64,000 bases of DNA from Photobacterium piscicola. Lineage in GTDB: Bacteria; Pseudomonadota; Gammaproteobacteria; Enterobacterales; Vibrionaceae. The translations under genes and the position numbers were made by a program. Location: contig NZ_FUZI01000009.1 in the NCBI RefSeq assembly GCF_900166965.1, positions 1-64,000 of the forward strand, in the 5' to 3' direction. Below are positions 40,032-49,448 of this stretch, one piece after another (positions within the stretch are counted from its first letter, which is position 1; each line of letters begins with the position of its first letter). Under the pieces are notes generated by a model. The model made no database searches and was not told where the DNA came from. It worked only from the letters and a program-made list of their open reading frames with translations.

Positions 40032-41909
40032 CTAAGCAACATTCACCGTTGGAATATGCTGAGCTTGATCAAGCCAGACCTCTAGAGCGACCTCATCACA
40101 TGCATGTTGACGTGGGCAACGATCACAGTCTTTCATTACTTTCTCTGGTAATAAGGCTTTTGAGGTTGGCGTAAAACCACGTTTCATAAAGAATTCAGGC
40201 ACTCGAGTTAACACAAATACTTTTTTAATCGCCATTTGAGTGGCTTTATCAAGCAAATGTTCAACAATCGCTTTTCCTTGGCCTTGCTGTTGCCAGCCCG
40301 CTTCAACCCCTAAAGATCGTATCTCAGCCAGTCCAGAATCATAGACATACAATGATGCACACCCGGTTACTACACCATGATTTTCAGCCACTGCAAACGA
40401 GCCAATATCGCGCACTAACTCATTACGATTACGCGGTAAATTCTCACCTAGTCCCGCCCAATACACCACCATGCCTTCAATAGCATCAAGATCGGTGAGT
40501 CGTGCGCCTCGTACTTTAACATTAGGCGAATAACGCTTATCAAGCCGCTTCTCTGCTTGACCAATGGCATAGTCAACTTGGTTTGGTGCAACACCACCTA
40601 AAGCACACCGTTTATCTAAACATGATTCAATGGTCAAAATCGGATAGACATCATTTTCAATCACCGTCGAAAATTGTTTCATCTCCTCAAGAGAGAGTTC
40701 TTCTAACGCACAGCCTTTGGCAATCGCGGCCACCACAGCCACCCCAACAATATGATGCGCTTCTCGAAAAGGGATCCCTTTCGCCACTAAATAATCGGCT
40801 AATTCGGTCGCATTTGAATAACCTTGCATCGCCGCTTCTAAAGTACGATCTTGATTAATCTTGATCCCTTCAAAACATAATGCAGCCATTTCCATACAAT
40901 CATGCCAGCTATCTAACGCATCAAATAGCCCTTCTTTATCTTCTTGCATGTCCTTATTGTAAGCCAGCGGTAATGCCTTAACGGTCATCATCATCGCCGC
41001 CATCGCGCCATACACTCGGCCACACTTGCCACGAATAAGCTCTAGGGCATCAGGATTTTTCTTTTGCGGCATCAATGATGAACCAGAGGTCACCGCATCA
41101 TCAAGTTCAATAAAATTAGATTCGCCAGAATTATAGAAAATTAAATCTTCTGCCATTCGTGATAAATGCAACATTGAAATTGATGCGGTGGATAATAATT
41201 CCATCACGTGATCACGATCAGACACCGAATCAAGACTATTACGGGTTGCGCGCTGAAAACCAAGGTTATGGGCTAACACTTCACGATCTATCGGATACGC
41301 CGTTCCCGCCAGTGCGCCAGAGCCTAACGGGCAGGTATCAAGTCGCGTCATTGCATCATTCAACCGTGAATGATCACGCTCTAGCATTTCAACATACGCT
41401 AAACACCAATGGGCAAAAGTGACGGGCTGCGCTCGTTGCAAATGGGTATATCCGGGTAATACCGTTGCTTGATGCTGGCGGGCGACGGTAACTAACTGTT
41501 GCTGTAATTTATCCAACATCAACAATAATTGCTGACCTTGCTGACGACACCATAGTTTAAGATCCGTCGCCACCTGATCATTACGAGAACGACCGGTGTG
41601 CAGTTTTTTACCCAAATCCCCCACTTTAGCAATCAGCTGTTGCTCCACCCAACTGTGAATATCTTCAGCATCGGAAGCGAGAATTTGTTCAGGATCTTCC
41701 ATTACCGCTAATTTAAGTTCATTTAGTGCCAATTCAAGCTGTTGTTGCTCTGTTTCAGTAAGTACATTCACTTGGCGCAGGGCTTTTGACCAAGCTATTG
41801 AACCGACAATATCTTGCTCTGCGAGTCGATAGTCAAAACGCAACGAATCATTAAATTGCTTAAATCTGATGTCAGCTGCCTGACTAAACCGCCCACCCCA
41901 TAATGCCAT
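40032..41909 (-). CDS. argHA: Bifunctional argininosuccinate lyase / N-acetylglutamate synthase fusion
   Basis: The N-terminal part (1 to about 455) is argininosuccinate lyase, the last arginine step, with HTGRSRNDQ (104-112), [10 protein letters not shown] (153-162) and the signature [12 protein letters not shown] (276-287). The C-terminal part (about 463-620) is a GNAT acetyltransferase resembling the short ArgA domain, with [17 protein letters not shown] for acetyl-CoA binding. Such argH(A) fusions are known from Moritella and Vibrio and supply the first step too. It ends the argCBGH(A) operon. Confidence 0.94.
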   Translation of the reverse strand: MALWGGRFSQAADIRFKQFNDSLRFDYRLAEQDIVGSIAWSKALRQVNVLTETEQQQLELALNELKLAVMEDPEQILASDAEDIHSWVEQQLIAKVGDLGKKLHTGRSRNDQVATDLKLWCRQQGQQLLLMLDKLQQQLVTVARQHQATVLPGYTHLQRAQPVTFAHWCLAYVEMLERDHSRLNDAMTRLDTCPLGSGALAGTAYPIDREVLAHNLGFQRATRNSLDSVSDRDHVMELLSTASISMLHLSRMAEDLIFYNSGESNFIELDDAVTSGSSLMPQKKNPDALELIRGKCGRVYGAMAAMMMTVKALPLAYNKDMQEDKEGLFDALDSWHDCMEMAALCFEGIKINQDRTLEAAMQGYSNATELADYLVAKGIPFREAHHIVGVAVVAAIAKGCALEELSLEEMKQFSTVIENDVYPILTIESCLDKRCALGGVAPNQVDYAIGQAEKRLDKRYSPNVKVRGARLTDLDAIEGMVVYWAGLGENLPRNRNELVRDIGSFAVAENHGVVTGCASLYVYDSGLAEIRSLGVEAGWQQQGQGKAIVEHLLDKATQMAIKKVFVLTRVPEFFMKRGFTPTSKALLPEKVMKDCDRCPRQHACDEVALEVWLDQAQHIPTVNVA

Positions 41910-42012
41910 GCTGAATCTCCTGTTACTGTCTAAGCGAAGTCATATTGAGAAGCTTACGTTGCAATGAATAGCGTCATCATTACAGCGCAAGCAACAATAT
42001 TGATTGGATTAT

Positions 42013-43218
42013 TTATTTTTGACTATTAAGCGCACGAATACGGCTAGCCAAAGAATACAAACGAATAAAACCGCCAGCATGACTATGATCATAAACATCA
42101 TCTTCACCAAACGTAGCAAACTCTTCCGAGTACAAACTATTGCCTGAACGCTTTTGAATAACGGTGGCTTGGCCTTTATATAGTTGAATCACGACTTCAC
42201 CCGTTACATCTTGTGCCAACGTATCAGCCGCGGCTAACAACGATTGGCACAATGGCGTAAACCAGCGGCCATCATAAATAAGATGCGATGCTTTAAGACC
42301 AATGGTTTGACGGAACTCAAACGACTCTTTATCAAGCACTAATTGTTCAACAGCACGCAATGCTTCCATCATGATGGTGCCACCTGGGGTTTCATAGCAA
42401 CCACGAGATTTGATTCCTACGAGACGGTTCTCAACAATATCAATCCGTCCAATTCCGTGCTCAGCACCTTTGCTATTGAGATAATTAAGCGCGTTATAAG
42501 GCGTCATCGGCTCACCATCAACCGCAACCACTTCACCTTTTTCAACTAAAACAGACACCGTTTCAGCGATATCAGGCGCCTGTTGTGGATCTTTAGTCCA
42601 CACCCAACATAACTCATTAGGTGCATTCCACGTATTTTCAAGTACACCACCTTCAGTTGAAACGTGCCATGCATTAGCATCACGTGAATAAATTTTTTCT
42701 AACGATGCAGTACAAGGAATATTACGCTCAGCCAAATAATCAAGCAGTGCTTCACGGCTACGTAAATTCCATTCACGCCATGGTGCAATCACTGTCAATT
42801 GTGGCGCAAGAGCCGCAAATGCCCCTTCAAAGCGCACCTGATCATTTCCTTTACCTGTACAACCATGACATAACGCATCAGCACCAACTTCTAATGCACA
42901 CTCTACTTGCGCTTTAGCAATAATGGGACGCGCCATTGAAGTGCCCAGTAAATATTTACCTTCGTAAGTTGCTCCCGTTTTAAGGGATGGATAAATATAA
43001 TCTTTGACCATCTCTTCTTTTAAATCAGCGATGTAACATGCAGATGCACCAGAGGCGAGTGCTTTGGCTTCAATGCCAACCAACTCTTCTTCACCTTGAC
43101 CGACATCTGCCACAAACGCGACCACTTCACAGTCATAGTTCTCTTTTAGCCATGGAATAATGGCTGAAGTATCTAAACCACCTGAATAGGCCAATACCAC
43201 TTTGTTAATCTTGCTCAT
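42013..43218 (-). CDS. argG: Argininosuccinate synthase
   Basis: ArgG condenses citrulline and aspartate using ATP. The 401-residue product has the N-type ATP pyrophosphatase motif [12 protein letters not shown] (9-20) and [21 protein letters not shown] precedes the ATG. The length fits the short type I enzyme. It lies between argB and argHA. Confidence 0.97.
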   Translation of the reverse strand: MSKINKVVLAYSGGLDTSAIIPWLKENYDCEVVAFVADVGQGEEELVGIEAKALASGASACYIADLKEEMVKDYIYPSLKTGATYEGKYLLGTSMARPIIAKAQVECALEVGADALCHGCTGKGNDQVRFEGAFAALAPQLTVIAPWREWNLRSREALLDYLAERNIPCTASLEKIYSRDANAWHVSTEGGVLENTWNAPNELCWVWTKDPQQAPDIAETVSVLVEKGEVVAVDGEPMTPYNALNYLNSKGAEHGIGRIDIVENRLVGIKSRGCYETPGGTIMMEALRAVEQLVLDKESFEFRQTIGLKASHLIYDGRWFTPLCQSLLAAADTLAQDVTGEVVIQLYKGQATVIQKRSGNSLYSEEFATFGEDDVYDHSHAGGFIRLYSLASRIRALNSQK

Positions 43219-43321
43219 CTGCTGCTCTCCTTTTCAGCCTTGTCGCGGTCATCCCGTTCAGGCACTATTTTCAAAAATATTAATTCGTCGTAATACATCA
43301 ATGAACTGTCATCAATACAGG

Positions 43322-44116
43322 CTAATCACCCATTACTGGCACCGTAAATCGAGTCCCGATACTGTCGCCCGCTAATAAAGCATTAAGCTTGTCGGGATAA
43401 CGCCAACTGGCGACTTCAATCGAACGGCCTAACGCTTTAGCCGCTGTAAATGCTGCTCGTACCTTTACGATCATGCCATCGGTGATCACAGCTTGTGCAA
43501 TTAATGCTTCTGCTTCCGCTTCCGTTAACTGCTTAATTAAATTACCTTTACCATCAAGTACACCCGTCACATCAGATAGCAACACCAACTCACCACCAAC
43601 AGCCGCAGCAACGGCAACCGCCGCTTGATCAGCATTAACATTCATCATTTCACCCTGAGCATCGAGCCCAATAGAGCTAATGATTGGTACAAAACCTAAC
43701 TGCATAATTTGACCCACTAAAGCGCCGTTATTTGGTTCAGCATGTCCCACAGCGCCTAACTCTGGATCTAATTGACTAACTGTACATAAACCGCCATCAG
43801 CTAAACTTAATCCTACGGCTGCCACGCCAGCTTTAACCGCTTGCCCTTGCAGCATTTTATTGGCAGTACCAGCTAACGCACCGGTAATCAAGCCAATTTG
43901 ATCACTAGGAGTAACCCGTAACCCTTGTTTTTTAACTGTCGACAATTGCAATTTTTTCATTAGGTCGTCAACAAGATAGCCACCACCATGAACAAATAAG
44001 ATCGAGCGTTGTGACCGCGATTGGTACGCATTGATGGTTGAAAACAATCGCTCTAAGGTGACATTACATTCCAATGCAGCACCACCAAGTTTAATCACTA
44101 AAGGAACTTGATTCAT
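43322..44116 (-). CDS. argB: Acetylglutamate kinase
   Basis: ArgB phosphorylates N-acetylglutamate. The 264-residue product belongs to the amino acid kinase family: [10 protein letters not shown] near the N-terminus, [12 protein letters not shown] for substrate binding and [12 protein letters not shown] (about 172) for catalysis. Its length fits the short enterobacterial form. It sits 10 bp downstream of argC. Confidence 0.97.
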   Translation of the reverse strand: MNQVPLVIKLGGAALECNVTLERLFSTINAYQSRSQRSILFVHGGGYLVDDLMKKLQLSTVKKQGLRVTPSDQIGLITGALAGTANKMLQGQAVKAGVAAVGLSLADGGLCTVSQLDPELGAVGHAEPNNGALVGQIMQLGFVPIISSIGLDAQGEMMNVNADQAAVAVAAAVGGELVLLSDVTGVLDGKGNLIKQLTEAEAEALIAQAVITDGMIVKVRAAFTAAKALGRSIEVASWRYPDKLNALLAGDSIGTRFTVPVMGD

Positions 44117-44126
44117 TGTGTTACTC

Positions 44127-45140
44127 CTATACCAACGCGGTTAATTGAGGGAATCCATTGCGAATATTTATGCATTGAACTGCTTGTGATGAAGCCCCTT
44201 TCAATAAATTATCAATCGCGGCAGTTAAAATAATATGCTCACCTTGAACCTGCCAGCCGATATCACAAAAACAGCTACCAACAACATCATCCAACTTAGC
44301 GGTATTATGGTTAAGTAGCCGTACCGCATGTTGATCGGTCGGGTTTAGATAAGCTGATGCCATTGCTGCAGTCACTTCTTCTGCGGTTACACCATCGGCT
44401 AATTTAGCGATAATAGTGGCTAAAATACCGCGTTTAAAATTCCCGAGATGAGGCGTGAAAATAATATCGCAATTAAGATGATGGGCAATTTCAGGCTGGT
44501 GTCGATGCGTAAACAAGCCATAAGCCTGTAAGCTCACCTCACAAAAACTATTGGTCATGGTGGCTTTACGACCCGCACCCGACACACCACTGACGGCATT
44601 TATCACTGGCCATTGATCGCAATCAAGCAGACCTGCAACGAGCAATGGTTTTAACGCTAATTGAGATGCGGTGGGATAGCACCCAGGAACCGCAATTAAT
44701 TGGGCTTGGCGAATTTGATCATGATTCCATTCAGCTAACCCATAAACAGCACTGTCTAGCAATGCCTCATATTGGTGCTTAAAACCATAATATTGATCAT
44801 AGAAACCATCCGCTTTCACTCTAAATGCACCTGACAAGTCAAACACCTGACAACCCATATTTAGACATTCAGCTGCAATATCATGACTCACTTCGTGGGC
44901 AGTAGCTAACAACACAATATCGATGTTTGCCACTGCCATTCTAATATCTGTTAGCGGCTGCAACGGTAAATCAACCACACCATGCAATTGACCATGCAGC
45001 GCACTTAATGGTTTTCCTGCATCAACACTGGTGGCTGAAACATACAAACCGCAAAGTGTTAATTGCGGATGACGACTTACTATTTTTGCCAGTTCTGCGC
45101 CGGTATACCCACTGGCGCCAACAATAACCGTGTTTAACAT
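44127..45140 (-). CDS. argC: N-acetyl-gamma-glutamyl-phosphate reductase
   Basis: ArgC reduces acetylglutamyl phosphate with NADPH. The 337-residue product has the Rossmann motif [14 protein letters not shown] (7-20) and the catalytic Cys in [14 protein letters not shown] (about 155). It is the first gene of argC-argB-argG-argHA. It is preceded by a leader of about 290 nt containing an arginine-rich leader peptide and an ArgR-type operator; argE, usually divergent here, is absent. Confidence 0.97.
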   Translation of the reverse strand: MLNTVIVGASGYTGAELAKIVSRHPQLTLCGLYVSATSVDAGKPLSALHGQLHGVVDLPLQPLTDIRMAVANIDIVLLATAHEVSHDIAAECLNMGCQVFDLSGAFRVKADGFYDQYYGFKHQYEALLDSAVYGLAEWNHDQIRQAQLIAVPGCYPTASQLALKPLLVAGLLDCDQWPVINAVSGVSGAGRKATMTNSFCEVSLQAYGLFTHRHQPEIAHHLNCDIIFTPHLGNFKRGILATIIAKLADGVTAEEVTAAMASAYLNPTDQHAVRLLNHNTAKLDDVVGSCFCDIGWQVQGEHIILTAAIDNLLKGASSQAVQCINIRNGFPQLTALV

Positions 45141-45231
45141 CGCTCATTCCATATCATTGTAGTGTTATCGAGCCGTCATCAAATAATTGGAGCTATGGCT
45201 AAGTAGTGATGATTGTCATAACGGCTAACAG

Positions 45232-45274
45232 AGGTGTGCTGTAAACAGCATAGAAAAGGCACGTAAAAGCACCT
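45232..45274 (-). promoter_or_regulatory. Candidate attenuator hairpins in the argC leader
   Basis: In the minus-strand RNA, AGGUGC (45274-45269) can pair with GUGCCU (45262-45257), using two G-U pairs, just before UUUUCU. The same 5' arm can instead pair AGGUG with CACCU (45236-45232), enclosing the perfect hairpin UGCUGU / ACAGCA (45250-45237). The two foldings exclude each other. The terminator-like hairpin starts 12 nt after the leader peptide stop. The U tract is imperfect, so termination is uncertain. Confidence 0.5.
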
Positions 45275-45286
45275 AAGGCAAAAGAC

Positions 45287-45337
45287 TTAGCGTCGTCGAA
45301 GGGAGGAGATAAAGGCAGAGGTATAGATTTGGTTCAT
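45287..45337 (-). CDS. Putative arginine leader peptide of the arg operon (16 residues)
   Basis: The ORF encodes MNQIYTSAFISSLRRR and ends with codons CGA CGA CGC before TAA. AGGAAG lies 8 nt upstream of the ATG, a better ribosome binding site than many genes in the window have. It lies wholly inside the argC leader, about 90 nt after the predicted transcription start and 146 nt before argC. Three consecutive Arg codons at the end of a short ORF before an arginine operon are the expected form of an attenuation sensor. I know of no named family. Confidence 0.68.
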   Translation of the reverse strand: MNQIYTSAFISSLRRR

Positions 45338-45414
45338 GATAATAACTTCCTGCATCGAACAATAAACCCTGAGCGTTCCGTTGCTCAAGGATAAATAAAC
45401 AGCTAACACCATTT

Positions 45415-45430
45415 ATTCATAAATTTGAAT
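45415..45430. promoter_or_regulatory. Candidate ArgR operator of argC
   Basis: ATTCATAAATTTGAAT is palindromic and corresponds to the facing half-sites of two adjacent ARG boxes (consensus half TGAAT). The outer halves are degenerate. It overlaps the predicted start of the arg transcript, where repression is expected. Confidence 0.6.
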
Positions 45431-45435
45431 TAATA

Positions 45436-45464
45436 TGTTTACTGGTTAAATTACATACTGTCAA
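45436..45464 (-). promoter_or_regulatory. Predicted sigma70 promoter of the arg operon
   Basis: On the minus strand TTGACA (45459-45464) is separated by 17 bp from TAAACA (45436-45441). The predicted start near 45429 falls on the ArgR operator and gives a leader of about 290 nt before argC. Confidence 0.65.
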
Positions 45465-45772
45465 TAGTGCAACGATAAAAAAATATATTTTATTATCTTT
45501 TCATTAACTTTTACAACATTAAACCATAACAGAACTGATTATTTTTAATGGCGTTTTTTTGCCCTATCTCTTTAATAATGAACAAAAATGTGGGCTGACA
45601 CAGGCAGGAATGAAACAAAATTACAAAATTCAATCAAGATTATGACCAAAATCAATATCGATAGTTTTTATTAGCGATAAATACAATCTCTGTTGACCTG
45701 TTACTAACTTCACGGCTAGATTGTGGGGTAAAGGTTAAATTGGATGTAACAAAATTACGAGATGGATACGAT

Positions 45773-48403
45773 ATGAACGAGAAATACAGTGCGTTAACAA
45801 GTAATGTCAGTATGCTTGGCCATTTGCTGGGTAATACGATCAAAACAGCCTGCGGTGATGAACTCTTAGAAAAAGTTGAAACGATTCGCAAACTTTCTAA
45901 ATCAGCAGGCACAGGTAATCAAGATGACCGCGAGAAACTGATTGCTGAATTACAAAACCTACCCGATGATCAATTACTTCCTGTAGCTCGAGCTTTTAGT
46001 CAATTCCTTAATCTCACCAATATTGCAGAGCAATACCATACGATTTCACGCCAACGTGAAACGACATTATGCAGCCCAGATGCACTCGATGAATTGTTTA
46101 CTAAATTAGTCCAGCATGATGTTAACCCTGCTGATTCTTTAGTGGCGATTAATGAATTAAATATTGATTTAGTTCTTACCGCGCACCCAACAGAAATTGC
46201 ACGCCGTACCATGATCCATAAATTGGTACAGATTAATAAATGTTTATCACAATTAGAATTAAGCGAATTATCAACCGCTGAACGTGCACGTGTTGAGCAA
46301 CGCTTAGAACAACTGATTGCTCAAGCATGGTATTCCGATGTTATTCGCCAGCAACGCCCAACCCCACTTGATGAAGCAAAATGGGGTTATGCCGTGGTTG
46401 AAAATTCATTGTGGCAAGCGGTACCAGAGTTTGTACGCCTGTTTGATGAAAAACTGCAACAGCATTTAGATAAGAAACTACCATTAGACGCAGCGCCAGT
46501 AACCTTCTCCTCATGGATGGGCGGCGACCGCGATGGGAACCCATTTGTAACGTCTGATGTTACCCATGAAGTTTTACGCCTTTCTCGTTGGAAAGCGGCC
46601 GAACTTTATCTTGGTGACGTGCAAGAATTGATCAATGAATTATCAATGATTCAATGTAATGCTGAGGTGCGAGAGCTCGCAGGTGAAGCACATGAACCTT
46701 ACCGTGCAATTTTAAAACAACTACGTACTAAGCTGATTATTACTCGAGACAGCTTAGAAGCACAAATCAACGGTAATGCTCCCCTTTCTAAACATATTAT
46801 TAATGATGTTGCTGAGCTATGGGATCCACTATTTGCGTGTTACCAGTCATTACATCAATGTGGTATGGCGATCATTGCTGACGGCTTACTGCTTGATTCA
46901 CTACGTCGTATCAAATGTTTTGGTGTGCATCTGGTTAAACTGGATATTCGTCAAGAAAGCACTCGCCACGAAAATGTTATTTCAGAGCTAACGCGTCACC
47001 TTGGTTTAGGTGATTACAGTCAGTGGTGTGAACAAGATAAGATCGCGTTCTTAGTTCGTGAATTATCGTCTAAGCGACCATTACTACCACGAAAGTGGGA
47101 ACCATCAGCTGACGTTCAAGAAGTACTCGAAACCTGTAAAGCAATTGCAGAACAACCACGTGAAGCATTGGGTGCCTATGTTATTTCAATGGCACGTACA
47201 GCATCTGACGTATTAGCCGTTCACTTATTACTGCAAGAAGCAGGTTGTCCATTCCGCATGGATGTGTGTCCATTATTTGAAACACTTGAAGACTTAAATA
47301 ACGGCGCTGATGTTATTGAACAACTGCTTAATATTGACTGGTACCGTGGTTTTATTCAAAACCATCAGATGGTGATGATTGGCTATTCTGATTCAGCCAA
47401 AGATGCCGGTGTAATGTCAGCGGGATGGGCGCAATACAGTGCGATGGAAAAACTGGTCGATGTCTGTGAAAAAGCAGACGTTGAAATTACCTTATTCCAT
47501 GGCCGTGGCGGTAGTATTGGTCGTGGCGGTGCACCCGCTCATGCGGCATTGTTATCTCAACCACCACGTAGCCTAAAAGGTGGTTTACGTGTAACCGAAC
47601 AAGGCGAGATGATTCGTTTTAAGCTCGGTTTACCTGAAGTGGCAATTAATAGCCTCAGCCTTTATGCCAGTGCAACGTTAGAAGCAAACTTACTACCACC
47701 ACCAGCACCGAAACAAGAATGGCGCCATATTATGGACCAACTTTCTCATGTTTCCTGTGAATCGTACCGTAATGTAGTTCGAAACACGCCGGAGTTTATT
47801 CCTTATTTCCGCGCCGCAACGCCAGAGTCTGAACTAGGTAAGTTACCGCTGGGCTCTCGCCCTGCAAAACGTAATCCTAATGGTGGCGTTGAAAGTTTAC
47901 GTGCTATTCCATGGATTTTTGCTTGGAGTCAAAACCGTCTATTGTTACCAGCATGGTTAGGTGCGGGTGAAGCGATTCAACACTCGATTGATAATGGTGA
48001 TACTGCACAGCTAGAAGAAATGTGCCGTGAATGGCCATTTTTCTCGACTCGCTTAGGTATGCTAGAAATGGTGTACAGCAAAACCAGCTTGGGTATCACA
48101 GAGTACTATGATCAACGTTTAACTGATGAAGCTTTATGGCCGCTTGGTAAACAATTACGTTCACAGTTAGTGCAAGATATTAAAGCTGTATTAACCGTTG
48201 AAAATAATGATCATTTGATGCAGCAAGACCCATGGGGTGCTGAGTCTATCCGTCTACGTAATATTTATGTTGAACCACTTAACATGTTGCAGGCTGAATT
48301 ACTTTACCGTACTCGCCAGCAAAAAGAGTTACCAATAGAGCTTGAAGAAGCATTGATGGTAACCATTGCAGGTATTGCAACAGGTATGCGTAATACTGGC
48401 TGA
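45773..48403 (+). CDS. ppc: Phosphoenolpyruvate carboxylase
   Basis: Ppc makes oxaloacetate from PEP and bicarbonate, refilling the TCA cycle. The 876-residue product starts [20 protein letters not shown], colinear with E. coli (883). Catalytic segments are visible: [12 protein letters not shown] (about 135), [11 protein letters not shown] and [15 protein letters not shown] start at the ATG at 45773; an in-frame TTG 33 bp upstream is rejected. Confidence 0.97.
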   Translation: MNEKYSALTSNVSMLGHLLGNTIKTACGDELLEKVETIRKLSKSAGTGNQDDREKLIAELQNLPDDQLLPVARAFSQFLNLTNIAEQYHTISRQRETTLCSPDALDELFTKLVQHDVNPADSLVAINELNIDLVLTAHPTEIARRTMIHKLVQINKCLSQLELSELSTAERARVEQRLEQLIAQAWYSDVIRQQRPTPLDEAKWGYAVVENSLWQAVPEFVRLFDEKLQQHLDKKLPLDAAPVTFSSWMGGDRDGNPFVTSDVTHEVLRLSRWKAAELYLGDVQELINELSMIQCNAEVRELAGEAHEPYRAILKQLRTKLIITRDSLEAQINGNAPLSKHIINDVAELWDPLFACYQSLHQCGMAIIADGLLLDSLRRIKCFGVHLVKLDIRQESTRHENVISELTRHLGLGDYSQWCEQDKIAFLVRELSSKRPLLPRKWEPSADVQEVLETCKAIAEQPREALGAYVISMARTASDVLAVHLLLQEAGCPFRMDVCPLFETLEDLNNGADVIEQLLNIDWYRGFIQNHQMVMIGYSDSAKDAGVMSAGWAQYSAMEKLVDVCEKADVEITLFHGRGGSIGRGGAPAHAALLSQPPRSLKGGLRVTEQGEMIRFKLGLPEVAINSLSLYASATLEANLLPPPAPKQEWRHIMDQLSHVSCESYRNVVRNTPEFIPYFRAATPESELGKLPLGSRPAKRNPNGGVESLRAIPWIFAWSQNRLLLPAWLGAGEAIQHSIDNGDTAQLEEMCREWPFFSTRLGMLEMVYSKTSLGITEYYDQRLTDEALWPLGKQLRSQLVQDIKAVLTVENNDHLMQQDPWGAESIRLRNIYVEPLNMLQAELLYRTRQQKELPIELEEALMVTIAGIATGMRNTG

Positions 48404-48813
48404 TCTACAATAAATGACACTAAGGCTATCTTCGGATAGCCTTTTTTTTTAATCGTTATTTACAATGTTGTTAAAATATATTGTAAATTCTCAACTATGA
48501 CACAGCATTATATTGCTCATAAAGACTAAGATAGAAAAGTATCAATATGAGAAAAGATGAATATATTTCAATCAAGTTATTATTTTTTTAGCGCTAAATT
48601 AACTTAGTGATAGTTCACAAGATAATAAATTGAAACGCCTCAGTAACAGATAATTGAACTAGAAGTATCGATATTGAGTCAATTAATGATATTCTATGCG
48701 ACCGCAATTAGGCAGTGCAATAGCACGATTATAAATTAAAAACGTCACCTGAAGCGTTACATAATCTAAGCCCTATTGTGTTTTTTATTTTATATATTTA
48801 ACGGATAGAAGAG
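48404..48813. promoter_or_regulatory. ppc-aphA intergenic region, aphA leader
   Basis: After the ppc terminator this AT-rich stretch of 410 bp has no ORF. In Vibrio the aphA 5' untranslated region is the target of Qrr small RNAs. Here AACGTCA (48741-48747), about 70 nt before the ATG, is complementary to UGACGUU of the conserved Qrr core, which is only suggestive. Confidence 0.45.
48423..48450 (+). terminator. Rho-independent terminator of ppc
   Basis: Stem AAGGCTATC / GATAGCCTT with a TTCG tetraloop is followed by a T run. Confidence 0.94.
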
Positions 48814-49380
48814 ATGTCACTACCACATGTAATTTTAACAGTGCTTAGCACTCGCGAAGCGACTGGTTACGATATAACCAAAGAATTTTCACACAGTATC
48901 GGTTATTTTTGGAAAGCGAGCCACCAGCAGGTGTACCGTGAACTCAATAAAATGGCGACGAATGATCAAGTAACCTGCCGTCTTGAACCTCAAGATGGTA
49001 AACCTGATCGTAAGGTATATTCGATTACCGATCTTGGCCGTCAGGCACTATTTGAGTGGTTCCAAGAACCAGCACGTAATCCAACCACGCGTGATGAGTT
49101 TTCTGCAAAACTATTGATTTGTGGTGTTCACAATTCAGTACCAATGCAGCAGCAACTTGAAGCTTTAATTGATGAATCACATATTTTAATGGGTCATTAT
49201 CAAGAGCTAGAGCAAATTCATTTTAGCGATTACAAAAACATGGATCGTCAACAACGTCTCGACCGTTTAACCTTACGCCGCGGGCTTCATAACCGCCAAG
49301 CTTGGATATTATGGGCTGAAGAAGTTCTCGCTGAACTGAAAGATATGGACAGTGAAAATAGCGCAATCGCTATTAACTAA
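48814..49380 (+). CDS. aphA: AphA-type PadR family regulator (low-cell-density quorum-sensing regulator)
   Basis: AphA is the quorum-sensing master regulator of low cell density in Vibrio and activates virulence genes in V. cholerae. The 188-residue product starts MSLPHVILTVLSTREATGYD, nearly identical to V. cholerae AphA as I recall it, with the winged helix FWKASHQQVYRELNKM and the C-terminal dimerisation segment RLTLRRGLHNRQAWILWAEE. Location beside ppc is the same as in V. cholerae. The C-terminus is slightly extended. Confidence 0.93.
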   Translation: MSLPHVILTVLSTREATGYDITKEFSHSIGYFWKASHQQVYRELNKMATNDQVTCRLEPQDGKPDRKVYSITDLGRQALFEWFQEPARNPTTRDEFSAKLLICGVHNSVPMQQQLEALIDESHILMGHYQELEQIHFSDYKNMDRQQRLDRLTLRRGLHNRQAWILWAEEVLAELKDMDSENSAIAIN

Positions 49381-49397
49381 ATCAATATCAAAAAATA

Positions 49398-49427
49398 AAG
49401 CCGCAGTTTAAACTGCGGCTTTTTTAT
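49398..49427. terminator. Bidirectional terminator between aphA and metL
   Basis: Stem AAGCCGCAGT / ACTGCGGCTT is flanked by A and T runs, able to stop both convergent transcripts. Confidence 0.92.
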
Positions 49428-49448
49428 TACTACTAATACGGTATACGC

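Larger units (their letters stand above)
45141..45772. promoter_or_regulatory. argC-ppc divergent intergenic region
   Basis: These 632 bp hold, from the argC side, possible attenuator hairpins (45232-45274), a 16-codon leader ORF (45287-45337), a leader hairpin CCTTGAGC / GCTCAGG near 45368-45390, a candidate ArgR operator and the argC promoter. The remainder, about 45470-45772, is AT-rich ppc upstream sequence in which I see no gene. There is no trace of argE. Confidence 0.75.

Noticed and set aside
45652-45912. Minus-strand 86-codon frame overlapping the ppc start, considered as an argE remnant
   Set aside because: It has no acetylornithine deacetylase motifs and most of it is antisense to conserved Ppc.
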